A stretch of DNA of 50,241 nt from Flavobacteriaceae bacterium (GTDB lineage Bacteria; Bacteroidota; Bacteroidia; Flavobacteriales; Flavobacteriaceae), in the NCBI GenBank assembly GCA_030830005.1, contig JAURNV010000015.1, positions 1 to 50,241 on the forward strand, read 5' to 3'. Position numbers and translations under genes: made by a program. Positions 1 through 9,100 of this stretch are shown piece after piece. The number at the start of each line of letters is the position of its first letter. Positions within the stretch are counted from its first letter, which is position 1. The notes beneath the pieces were generated by a model. The model was given only the letters and a program-made list of their open reading frames with translations, ran no database searches and had not been told where the DNA came from.

Positions 1-471
1 ACTTGGAAATTAGCGCCAGTTGCGGGAGCTCTTGGAGTTGGGCCTGCTTCTGGAAATTATAGCTGGTGGTCAAGCGATGCCGGAGTAGTTACCGATAGAG
101 CCTGTTTGTTTGATGACCAATATATATTTAACCCAGATGGTTCTTTCCAAAATGTGTTAGGCACGGAAACTTGGTTAGAGCCATGGCAAGGATCTGACCC
201 TGAAGCTTGTGGGGCACCTGCTTTCCCACATGATGGTTCCAATGCTGCGACATGGACAAGCACAGATTCAACCGTTACACTTGAAGGAAATGGAGCTTTC
301 TTAGGATTAGCAAAGGTTCACAATAGTGGTGAAGACGGAAACCCTACAGATGATACAATTACATACAACTATGTTTTGTCTAGTGATGGTAATACATTAG
401 AAATTACAATTCAAGGGTTTAATGCGGGTGTGCCTGACGCAGAATGGTATTTTAAACTTGCTAAGCAATAA
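1..471 (+). CDS. C-terminal part of a PUL glycan-binding (SusE/PKD-type) protein, 5'-truncated
   Basis: The frame is open from the first base of the window to the stop at 469-471, so only the last 156 residues are present. The piece is rich in Trp, Gly and Asp (TWKLAP near its start, SWWSSD, CLFDD, GSFQNVLG, TWLEPW, and EWYFKLAK at the end). It looks like the beta-sandwich module that closes many flavobacterial PUL surface glycan-binding proteins, which usually follow susC and susD. No catalytic motif is visible. Its place directly before a run of beta-glucanase genes suggests a laminarin-binding surface protein, probably a lipoprotein whose signal peptide lies outside the window. The family assignment is by resemblance only. 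A TTG inside the frame at 106 is not a credible start, because homology-like sequence continues upstream of it. Confidence 0.6.
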   Translation, partial: TWKLAPVAGALGVGPASGNYSWWSSDAGVVTDRACLFDDQYIFNPDGSFQNVLGTETWLEPWQGSDPEACGAPAFPHDGSNAATWTSTDSTVTLEGNGAFLGLAKVHNSGEDGNPTDDTITYNYVLSSDGNTLEITIQGFNAGVPDAEWYFKLAKQ

Positions 472-478
472 AAATTTT

Positions 479-522
479 AAAACACCCTACTTTTCTACTG
501 TGTAGTTTAGTGGGGTGTTTTT
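479..522 (+). terminator. Rho-independent-type hairpin after the glycan-binding protein
   Basis: AAAACACCC (479-487) pairs with GGGTGTTTT (513-521), and a short T-rich run follows. It starts eight bases after the stop codon. It may end or attenuate the upstream susCD-type transcript before the enzyme genes. Confidence 0.6.
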
Positions 523-580
523 CTTCTTAACTTTTCGATTCTCTAAGCATCAGCTTTGATTATTTACTAATAAACAATAT

Positions 581-3500
581 ATGAAAAACAGTATTTTAAA
601 ATTACTTTTCTGCTCGCTTATGCTTTCAGCGTTTGCCCAAGTGGAGGTAGTGCAAAATAACAACGGCACCAAGCTCGTTGTTAATGGAGAAGACTTTATT
701 GTCAATGGGATGAATTGGGATTATTTCCCAAGAGGGACAAACTATTCGTTTAGCCTTTGGAATCAATCCGATGACTTTATAAAAGCAGCTCTTGATTCAG
801 AAATGGGATTGCTAAAAAATATGGGCGTGAATACCATCAGAACCTACACGGGTATTCAGCCAAGATGGATTCAATTTATCTATGAAAATTATGGAATCTA
901 CACCATTTTAAACCACTCTTTTGGGCGTTATGGATTAACGCTTGATGGGGCTTGGGTTCCCGTAACAGATTATAGAAATCCTGCAGCAAAAGAACTTCTT
1001 ATGTCAGAAGTTACTGCTTTAGCAGAAGAATTTAAAAACACACCTGGATTATTACTATTCCTTTTAGGAAATGAGAACAACTACGGTTTGTTTTGGGCAG
1101 GTGCTGAAACTGAAGACTTCCCTGACGAAGACGATCAGCGCAGGGCTGTTGGTGAAAACCGAGGGCGTCCTATGTACAAGCTTATGAATGACGCTGCAAA
1201 AGCCATTAAGGCAATTGACGGTTCGCGCCCTGTGGCAATTTGCAACGGGGATTTACTTTTCTTAGATATCATTGCACAAGAATGTACAGATGTTGACGTT
1301 TATGGTACCAATATGTACCGCGGCATTTCGTTCGGAGACACATTTGACCGTGTGAAAAACGAATACGGCAAACCCGTATTATTTACAGAATTTGGTTCAG
1401 ATGCCTTTAATGCGCTTTCAAACAAAGAAGACCAAAAGGCGCAAGCCACTTATATGGTTGGTCAATGGAAAGAAATTTACGCTAATGCCGCTGGACTTGG
1501 CAAGGCAGGAAACTCTATAGGAGGATGTACGTTCCAGTTCAGTGATGGCTGGTGGAAATACGGACAAACCGACAATCTTGAAGTGCATGACAACAATGCT
1601 TCTTGGTCTAATGGCGGTTATCAGTTTGATTATAAGCCAGGGCAAAATAACATGAATGAAGAGTGGTTTGGAATTTGTGCTAAAGGACCAAATGACGCTC
1701 GTGGCCTATACGATTTGTACCCAAGAGCAGCGTATTATGCTTTAAAGCAGGCACATACATTAAACCCTTATGCTGCGGGAGTCGATGCAGCTTTTGTAGA
1801 AAGCCACTTTGATAACATCCAACTTATGGATGCAATGCTACGTGCTCGTTCAGATAAGGCAGCCATGGGCGGTGACGAAAAACTCCGCATCAGCAACTTA
1901 AGAGCTGAATTCACAAGCTACAACACAGGCGGAAGTTTAACCACTACTCCTGAAACTGCTAGCGCTGAGCAGAACGTTTACCCTGACCAGTTAGGATTTG
2001 ATCACATGCAATCATTTTTTGTAGGTGTTGAAGGAAATCCAGCTCCAGGAATGCGCGCCGAGGTAAATGTCAATGTATTGGGGAATGTTGCGGACAATCC
2101 TATTGACGAAATTTTCTATGAAAATAGAGGGCGTCCAGTAAAAGTAATGTCTAGCTCTGGCGAAGTAATTACAATGAACGACCCCAATAGAGTTCAAGTG
2201 TATAATGCAGAGTTTGAGTGGAATGCGAAGAACTTCGATTTAAGAGGGTTTTACAGAACAGGGCACTATCACTGGGCATATGAAGGAGATATTTTCAATT
2301 TATATCCAGAAGCCTATTATGGACCTAACTTAGACTTGTATAACGGAGAAATTTTAGGAGCAGAATTAGATGCTAAAGGTGCACTTTCTGGTCTTAAAGC
2401 AGCTTTTGGACCTCAACTTTGGTGGGGAGCAAACCCCGCAGTACTATTGAAGTATTCAAAAGAAGTACTTAAATGGACAGTAACGGGAGTTTATCACAGG
2501 GATCTTGTTACGAATCTTGAGTATGACCAAAGCGGTAGACGTGTGTTAAACCAAAATCAACTTACCAGTGGGGTAATTCCTGCATGGCCTGCAGAGCGTG
2601 CAACGATAGCTTTTGAACGCACATTCGGAAATGTAGGAATCACTCTTGGAGGCATTTGGGGCGGTAGCCCACTTAATGGTAGTTCTTTCCAAACAGTAGA
2701 CCAAAACCTTCACGCTGTATTGGTTGACAAAATCAATAGTGATGATAACTGGGGGGCTAAAGCTAAAATCACCTATCAAAAAGGGAGATTTAACTGGTAT
2801 GCACAAGGCTCTTATATGGGACTGGTTGCTAATGGTGGAGCCGACCAAACCAAAACGTTTACAGGATGGAAGCTTAAAGACTCTGGAAGTGGTAACATGA
2901 CAAACGTACTTTCAGGATTCACGTACTTAAAAGGGAATCTTCAAATTGCACCAAATGTAATGTACCAAAAGCCTTTGGTTGACCCCATGCCCAATACTTC
3001 ATTTGGACCAGGAAGGTTACGAAACGTAATCGATGACCCGTTTGCAGTACGTGGTGGAAACAGAGAAACGTTAGGAGCAGAAATTCTTTTCACATTTGAT
3101 CCAACTCCTGGAACTTGGATGTATGAATGGAACAATGATCAGGTAGAAGACGCTAAGTTTGCGATGAGCGCAGGTTTTGTGTTTAGACACTTACCCACTA
3201 CCCAAGATGCGCACATTGGATTTATGGCGAACCGTCAATTCTTTGCTTTTGGACAAAGTACGCCTGCAGAAGATTTATGGGAAGCACATACCCGTATGGT
3301 ATCTAAGCTAACTCCTGAGCTTGGGATGATCGGGAATTTCTATTATGGAAATGGACAAGCCAATGGCGATTCGGATCGAACCATCACACGTTTTGGTGGT
3401 GATATTAGAATGATTTATAAAAACATGAAAATGGTATCACATGTAAAGGTTAATGATTGGGGTCCGTTTGACTACCACCGCGACTTTAACCTTACCTTCC

Positions 3501-3739
3501 CATTACAGCTAATGGTAGACTTTTCTACCTCACTTGGGAAGCAAAATTGGTTTGGATTACCAAACACACAAATTGGTATTCGTGGTACGTGGAGGTCTTT
3601 AGATCAGTATTCTCCTCGTTATTCTCCAGCAGCAACCGCAGCAGGACTTTCAACGGCTCCAGTGGTTAATATGACTGGATATCCAGAGGGTTCTGAATGG
3701 GAAATAAGAACATACGTACACATAAACATTGGCAAATAA
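581..3739 (+). CDS. Clan GH-A (GH2/GH5-like) TIM-barrel glycosidase fused to a C-terminal outer-membrane-type beta-barrel
   Basis: This 1052-residue protein opens with a Sec signal peptide (cleavage near AFAQ, about residue 20). Residues about 25-400 look like a GH2/GH5-type TIM barrel. GNENNYG supplies the predicted acid/base E165, and LFTEFGSD supplies the predicted nucleophile E270. Their order and spacing of 105 residues fit clan GH-A. From about residue 420 to the end there are many amphipathic beta strands with aromatic girdle residues, with no second catalytic motif; this resembles an outer-membrane porin-like barrel. The last strand ends IRTYVHINIGK. The gene sits after a terminator hairpin and just ahead of a glycan-binding lipoprotein gene, with 14 bases between. 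A role in beta-glucan cutting or transglycosylation at the outer membrane is inferred from context. Exact family and substrate are unknown. Confidence 0.72.
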   Translation: MKNSILKLLFCSLMLSAFAQVEVVQNNNGTKLVVNGEDFIVNGMNWDYFPRGTNYSFSLWNQSDDFIKAALDSEMGLLKNMGVNTIRTYTGIQPRWIQFIYENYGIYTILNHSFGRYGLTLDGAWVPVTDYRNPAAKELLMSEVTALAEEFKNTPGLLLFLLGNENNYGLFWAGAETEDFPDEDDQRRAVGENRGRPMYKLMNDAAKAIKAIDGSRPVAICNGDLLFLDIIAQECTDVDVYGTNMYRGISFGDTFDRVKNEYGKPVLFTEFGSDAFNALSNKEDQKAQATYMVGQWKEIYANAAGLGKAGNSIGGCTFQFSDGWWKYGQTDNLEVHDNNASWSNGGYQFDYKPGQNNMNEEWFGICAKGPNDARGLYDLYPRAAYYALKQAHTLNPYAAGVDAAFVESHFDNIQLMDAMLRARSDKAAMGGDEKLRISNLRAEFTSYNTGGSLTTTPETASAEQNVYPDQLGFDHMQSFFVGVEGNPAPGMRAEVNVNVLGNVADNPIDEIFYENRGRPVKVMSSSGEVITMNDPNRVQVYNAEFEWNAKNFDLRGFYRTGHYHWAYEGDIFNLYPEAYYGPNLDLYNGEILGAELDAKGALSGLKAAFGPQLWWGANPAVLLKYSKEVLKWTVTGVYHRDLVTNLEYDQSGRRVLNQNQLTSGVIPAWPAERATIAFERTFGNVGITLGGIWGGSPLNGSSFQTVDQNLHAVLVDKINSDDNWGAKAKITYQKGRFNWYAQGSYMGLVANGGADQTKTFTGWKLKDSGSGNMTNVLSGFTYLKGNLQIAPNVMYQKPLVDPMPNTSFGPGRLRNVIDDPFAVRGGNRETLGAEILFTFDPTPGTWMYEWNNDQVEDAKFAMSAGFVFRHLPTTQDAHIGFMANRQFFAFGQSTPAEDLWEAHTRMVSKLTPELGMIGNFYYGNGQANGDSDRTITRFGGDIRMIYKNMKMVSHVKVNDWGPFDYHRDFNLTFPLQLMVDFSTSLGKQNWFGLPNTQIGIRGTWRSLDQYSPRYSPAATAAGLSTAPVVNMTGYPEGSEWEIRTYVHINIGK

Positions 3740-3753
3740 TTAAATATATTAAG

Positions 3754-5172
3754 ATGAATAAATTCAAGTATACATCACATATCACCTTAACCATTGTAGG
3801 GTTAATAGCTGCAATTACGGTAAGTTGTGAGAGAGGATTTTCAGATGAAATTGAATTGGCTAAATATCCTACCACAGCGGAAGTTTTTACGGATTTCCCA
3901 GTAGGTCTTACAGATCAGTTCTTTGTATCATTTGATCCCGCAAGTGGCGCTAATGTTTATGGCTTTGATGTGGATAATAACGCATATAAAGGCACAAGTG
4001 CCATTCGGATTGACGTTCCTGCACCTACAGACCCCAATGGAGGATACATTGGTGGTATCTTTTTAGATCGAGGCAACGGTAGAAATTTGACCGAATATGA
4101 TGCGTTAACCTTTTGGGCTAAGGGATCAACCACAGCAACGGTAGGCTTGTTTGGGTTTGGCACTGATTTTCAAGGCGACCATTACGCACTAGGGTTAGTA
4201 GACGAAGTGTTGTCTACCAACTGGAAACAATACACCATCCCTATTCCTGATGCTTCTAAGCTTGTACAAGAAAAGGGGATGTTCTCTTTTTCTGCAGGTA
4301 CTCAAAGCACGGACGGCTTAGGGTATACATTTTGGATAGATGAAATTAGGTTCGAGAAGTTGGGAAATATTACTCAACCAAGACCCGCTATCTTTGATGG
4401 TAATGATAAAGAAGTCATTACCTTTAACGACTCCAAAATTAATATCACAGGAACTATCCATACCTTTAATTTAGGGGATAGCTCTGAAGTAACCGTTACC
4501 GCAGCTAACGGCTATTTTGATTATGTTTCTTCTGATCCATTTGTGGCACAAGTCGATGAAAATGGTGTAGTTACTATTGTTGGAGAAGGTACCGCAAAAA
4601 TCACGGCCAGTGTTAACGGTATAGCTGCTGCCGGATCACTTACGGTTGAGTCATTAGGCGTTTTTTCATTGCCTCCGACACCTACACATGCGGCAGCTGA
4701 TGTAATTTCTATTTTTAGTGATGCGTATGAAAACGTGAACATTGATTTTTACAATGGTTATTGGGAGCCTTGGCAAACAACGACCTCTGCAGATTTTGAT
4801 GTAAATGGAGATAACATTTTGAATTACGAGAACTTCAACTTTGTAGGGCATCAATTTTCTGATCCCGTAGTTAACGCTACATCAATGACCCATTTTCACC
4901 TTGATGTTTATGTTCCTGGTGAAGTTCCAGCAGGAGCAAAGCTTAAAATTACTATTAAGGATTTTGGTCCTGATGGAAAAGACAGTGCTTCAGATGACAT
5001 AACGCAAGTTTTCACAGTTGCTCAAGCAGATTTAACAGCTAATGGGTGGAGTAGTATCAATATTCCGCTAACATTATCTCCAAGAACAAAGGTTGGACAA
5101 CTAATCTATGAAAATGATAGTTCGAATTTGACTAATTTTTATTTGGATAACGTTTATTTCTTTAAAGAATAA
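3754..5172 (+). CDS. Surface glycan-binding lipoprotein with two beta-sandwich (CBM-like) modules and a Big_2-type Ig-like domain
   Basis: I chose the ATG at 3754 because it gives a clean lipoprotein signal (MNKFKYTS, hydrophobic core, then VSC with Cys25); the upstream in-frame alternative overlaps the previous gene. The acidic stretch soon after Cys25 is compatible with surface export. Residues about 40-205 form a CBM-like beta-sandwich (YDALTFWAKG, FWIDEIRFEKLG). Residues about 210-305 resemble a bacterial Ig-like Big_2 repeat (GVVTIVGEGTAKITASVNG). Residues about 320-472 form a second carbohydrate-binding-like domain ending FYLDNVYFFKE. There are no catalytic motifs. In this neighbourhood it most likely captures beta-1,3-glucan at the cell surface for the adjacent GH16 and barrel-fused enzyme. 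A strong hairpin terminates the transcript after it. Binding specificity is inferred. Confidence 0.7.
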   Translation: MNKFKYTSHITLTIVGLIAAITVSCERGFSDEIELAKYPTTAEVFTDFPVGLTDQFFVSFDPASGANVYGFDVDNNAYKGTSAIRIDVPAPTDPNGGYIGGIFLDRGNGRNLTEYDALTFWAKGSTTATVGLFGFGTDFQGDHYALGLVDEVLSTNWKQYTIPIPDASKLVQEKGMFSFSAGTQSTDGLGYTFWIDEIRFEKLGNITQPRPAIFDGNDKEVITFNDSKINITGTIHTFNLGDSSEVTVTAANGYFDYVSSDPFVAQVDENGVVTIVGEGTAKITASVNGIAAAGSLTVESLGVFSLPPTPTHAAADVISIFSDAYENVNIDFYNGYWEPWQTTTSADFDVNGDNILNYENFNFVGHQFSDPVVNATSMTHFHLDVYVPGEVPAGAKLKITIKDFGPDGKDSASDDITQVFTVAQADLTANGWSSINIPLTLSPRTKVGQLIYENDSSNLTNFYLDNVYFFKE

Positions 5173-5207
5173 GCCTAACAATTATAGATAATTAAATTTT
5201 ACTCACC

Positions 5208-5256
5208 CAAACGCTATCTTTTTTGGAGATAGCGTTTGCCTTTGAGCTTTTTTTTT
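5208..5256 (+). terminator. Strong intrinsic terminator between the glycan-binding lipoprotein and GH16
   Basis: CAAACGCTATCT (5208-5219) pairs perfectly over 12 bp with AGATAGCGTTTG (5227-5238) around a 7-base loop. A run of nine T residues begins about 10 bases later. The hairpin splits the PUL into at least two transcription units, with the enzyme/transporter run from GH16 to GH3 downstream. Confidence 0.8.
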
Positions 5257-5271
5257 AAATTCATTTTTAAT

Positions 5272-6150
5272 ATGCGATTAGCAATGTTGCGTTTACTATT
5301 TCTATTTTTCATTTTTGCATGTCAAAAAAATGATGTTTATGCTCCTGGAAATCCTGATGCTGGGAATCCTTCTGCGAATCCGCACACGACCCTCGTATGG
5401 TCAGACGAATTCAATGACGATGGTTCAACCTATATTTCTGGGGTTGATAATGCTATTGATGCTTCAAAATGGTTTCATCAAACCAAATTACCAAACGGGA
5501 GCAGTTGGTATAATGGCGAAATACAACATTACACAAACCGAACAGTAAATAGTTACGTTTCAGATGGAACACTAAAGATTGTTGCAAAAAAAGAAAGTTT
5601 CACGGATCAAGGGCGTACAAAACAATATACCTCGGCTAGATTAAATTCAAAATTTGCATTTACATATGGAACCATAGAAGTTAAAGCAAAACTTCCTGTG
5701 GGAATAGGCACGTGGCCTGCCATATGGACTTTAGGGAAAAACATCAGTGAAACGGGGGCATATTGGCAACAACAAGGGCATGGCACTACGACTTGGCCCG
5801 CATGCGGAGAAATTGATATCATGGAACATTGGGGCAGCAACCAAAACTATGTACAAAGCGCCTTACACACACCTTCCTCTAGCGGAAATACGGAAAACCA
5901 TGGTGGAAGAAGAATATCTACGGTCTCTTCCGAGTTCCATGTATATAAGCTTGAATGGACGGCTGACAAAATGACTTTTTCAGTGGACGACTATGTGCAT
6001 TACATTTACAACCCATCAGCAAAAAATGCCAGTACATGGCCTTTTAATGCTCAACAATACTTGTTACTAAATATTGCCATTGAACCTTCCATAGCATCTA
6101 GTTTTACATCAAGTGCTATGGAGATAGATTACATTAGAATATATCAATAA
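5272..6150 (+). CDS. GH16 endo-beta-1,3-glucanase (laminarinase) lipoprotein
   Basis: The gene encodes 292 residues from ATG 5272. A TTG upstream at 5236 lies inside the terminator stem and was rejected. A lipoprotein signal runs MRLAMLRLLFLFFIFAC with Cys17. The GH16 fold starts at LVWSDEFN. The diagnostic active-site strand GEIDIMEHWG gives nucleophile E180, helper D182 and acid/base E185, with the extra Met (ExDxxE) typical of laminarinases. WPAIWTLG and the C-terminal EIDYIRIYQ are also standard for GH16_3-type enzymes. It should cut internal beta-1,3 bonds in laminarin at the cell surface or in the periplasm. It is followed after 28 bases by the phosphorylase gene and heads the enzyme/transporter run. 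The catalytic domain stands alone, with no CBM attached. Confidence 0.9.
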   Translation: MRLAMLRLLFLFFIFACQKNDVYAPGNPDAGNPSANPHTTLVWSDEFNDDGSTYISGVDNAIDASKWFHQTKLPNGSSWYNGEIQHYTNRTVNSYVSDGTLKIVAKKESFTDQGRTKQYTSARLNSKFAFTYGTIEVKAKLPVGIGTWPAIWTLGKNISETGAYWQQQGHGTTTWPACGEIDIMEHWGSNQNYVQSALHTPSSSGNTENHGGRRISTVSSEFHVYKLEWTADKMTFSVDDYVHYIYNPSAKNASTWPFNAQQYLLLNIAIEPSIASSFTSSAMEIDYIRIYQ

Positions 6151-6178
6151 CCAACCCGATTAGACCTGCTTTTTGCTT

Positions 6179-9100
6179 ATGCTTTTGAGTGAAATAAATA
6201 CTGAAAGTTCTCATATGAACATAGAAACATTAAATTTTAAAGCAACAATGAATTCAGACGACGCTATATATTTTGGCGCCCAACGCAACCAAATTTCAAA
6301 TAAAGAAGTCCAAGGTCAAGAAGTAAACCTTAACGGAGAAACATTTTATAAAATTTCGAATGTAGACAGCATGCGTTCTTTCTTTATGAGTATTGTGAGC
6401 AACTCCAATCATTGGATGTTTATTTCCAGTAGAGGGAGTTTGTCAGCAGGAAGAAAAGACAGCAACAACGCACTTTTCCCCTATTATACTGATGATAAAA
6501 TCTCCGAATCTGCTGAAACTACTGGGAGCAAATCGATTTTTATCGTTGCTACAGCAGAAAGAAAATATTTATGGGAGCCGTTTTCTGAAAGACAGAATGG
6601 GCTGTATAAGCTAAGCCGTAATCTGTATAAAAACACCTTCGGCAATAAAATTATTTTTGAAGAAATCAACCACGACCTGAATATTACGTATAGCTATGAA
6701 TGGAATTCCAGTGACAAATATGGTTTTGTTAGAAAATCGAATCTTACAAATAATGGCGTTGAGGTACTTTCAATAAAAGTATTAGATGGTATTCAAAATA
6801 TCTTACCCTTTGGCGTTGAACAGGCCTTACAAAACAGCAGTAGTAATTTAGTGGACGCATATAAAAAGTGTGAGCTTGAAGAAGATACTGGAGTTGGCAT
6901 ATATTCACTCAGTGCAATAATAGTAGATAAAGCTGAGCCAAGTGAAGCTCTAAAAGCTAATGTGGTGTGGTCATTAGGGCTAGATAACCCCAAAAGACTT
7001 ATTTCCTCCTTACAGTTAGATGCATTCCGTAGAGGGCATGATATCACTCAGGAAGTGGATGTTAGGGCTGAAAAAGGCGCCTATTTTTTGAGTGACGAAA
7101 TTACTTTGCCTGAAGATTCAACTCAAAGTTGGATGATTGTAGCAAACGTTAACCAAACCATATCGGATATTATTAAAATCAAAGAAGATTTATTATATAA
7201 TTCCGCCTTTAAAAATCTGGTTTTACAAGATGTTGAAAAAGGGTCAAACCATTTAGTAGCACTTGTTGGTGCTGCTGATGGTTTACAGATGACAAATGAC
7301 CGCTTAAGAAATATTCGCCATTTCTCCAATACGATGTTCAACATCATGCGAGGCGGAATTTTTGACAATAATTATCAAATTGAAAAATCGGATTTTATCC
7401 AGTACATCGAAAATGCAAACCGTAAGGTTTACAGGTCGAAGCAGTCCATTTTAAACAAACTCCCTGAACAATTTGATGTTTCAGTACTAAAAGAAATTGC
7501 CGCTACTGATGACAATCCAAATTTTAAGCGTTTGTGCTTTGAGTACCTGCCCTTGAAATTTAGTCGTCGTCATGGAGACCCGAGCCGTCCATGGAATAGA
7601 TTTTCGATAAACACCCGTACTGAAGACGGACAAAAAATCCTAGATTATGAAGGTAACTGGCGTGATATTTTTCAGAACTGGGAAGCATTAGCGCATTCTT
7701 ATCCCGAGTTTATTGAAGGGATGATTCATAAGTTTTTAAACGCCACAACATTTGATGGATATAACCCATACCGCGTTACTAAAGGTGGTTTTGATTGGGA
7801 AACTATTGAGCCAGACAATCCGTGGTCTTATATTGGGTATTGGGGTGATCATCAGATAATTTACTTGCTAAAGTTCTTGGAGTTTATTGAGAATTATTAT
7901 CCTGAAAAACTGGCCACGTATTTTGGTCAAGATTTATTTGTGTATGCAAATGTGCCATACCGAATTAAGCCATACAAAGACATTTTAAAAGACCCAAAAA
8001 ACACCATTGATTTTGATCATGAGAATGAAGAAAGAATTCAATTTAAAAGAGAGGAAATTGGTGTAGACGGAGCTTTGCTTCGCGACAACACTGTGTTTAT
8101 TTATAAAGTAAATTTTATTGAGAAAATTTTAGCTACTGTGTTAGCCAAAATGTCAAACTTTATACCTGAAGGTGGAATTTGGATGAACACACAACGCCCC
8201 GAATGGAACGATGCCAATAATGCTCTTGTGGGTAACGGAGTATCTATGGTTACCCTCTATTATTTGCGTAGGTTTTTGCGCTTTTTCGAAACAGTAATCA
8301 TCAATTCAAATGAATCAGAGGTCCTAATTTCCAAAGAACTCAAGGAGTTCTTTTATCAAATTAAAGACGCTTTAAAGCAACACTCGAGTTTATTAAACGG
8401 GAGCATTTCAGATAAAGACAGAAAAGCCGTTATGGATGCTCTTGGAGAAGCGGGAAGCGTTTATCGCAACACTATTTACGACAATCATTTTTCTGGAGAT
8501 AAAGAAACCATATCCAAAGAAGATTTGATCTCATTTATTTCAGTTTCTTCTTCTTTCCTTGAGCACTCTATTTTGGCAAACAAACGAAAGGACAATCTTT
8601 ATCACGCCTATAATTTGATGACAATCAATGGCGATAACACGGTAAGTATTTCGCATTTGCCAGAAATGTTGGAAGGGCAGGTGGCTGTTCTTAGTTCGGG
8701 CTATTTATCTGCACAAGAAAATTTAGATGTCCTTGAAGGGCTTAAATCAAGTTCATTGTTTAGACCAGATCAATACAGCTATGTGTTGTATCCTAACAAA
8801 GATCTTCCACGCTTTTTAAATAAAAATACCATTGCAAAAGAAAAAGTTGAGTCATCTCCATTACTTAAAGCATTGGTTGCAAATGGAAATAAACAGATCT
8901 TGTCTAAAGATGCTCGGGGCGAATATCATTTCAATGGGAATTTTAATAATGTGAATAGCTTACATGCGGCTTTACATGCACTTCCAAAAGAATATAGCAA
9001 ATTGGTAAGTTCAGAAACCGCTTATGTAGAGCACGTATTTGAGCAAATATTTGATCATAAATCCTTTACAGGTCGCTCAGGCACTTTTTATGGCTACGAA

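Noticed and set aside
2012-2197. Minus-strand short frames inside the barrel-fusion gene
   Set aside because: They have no start-region signals or protein-like features and lie within a continuous 1052-codon gene.
3697-3753. Longer start for the glycan-binding lipoprotein
   Set aside because: It overlaps the preceding gene and puts about 19 polar residues before the signal peptide, which would impair export.
5236-5271. Upstream TTG start for the GH16 gene
   Set aside because: It falls inside the right arm of a perfect terminator stem; ATG 5272 opens a proper lipoprotein signal.
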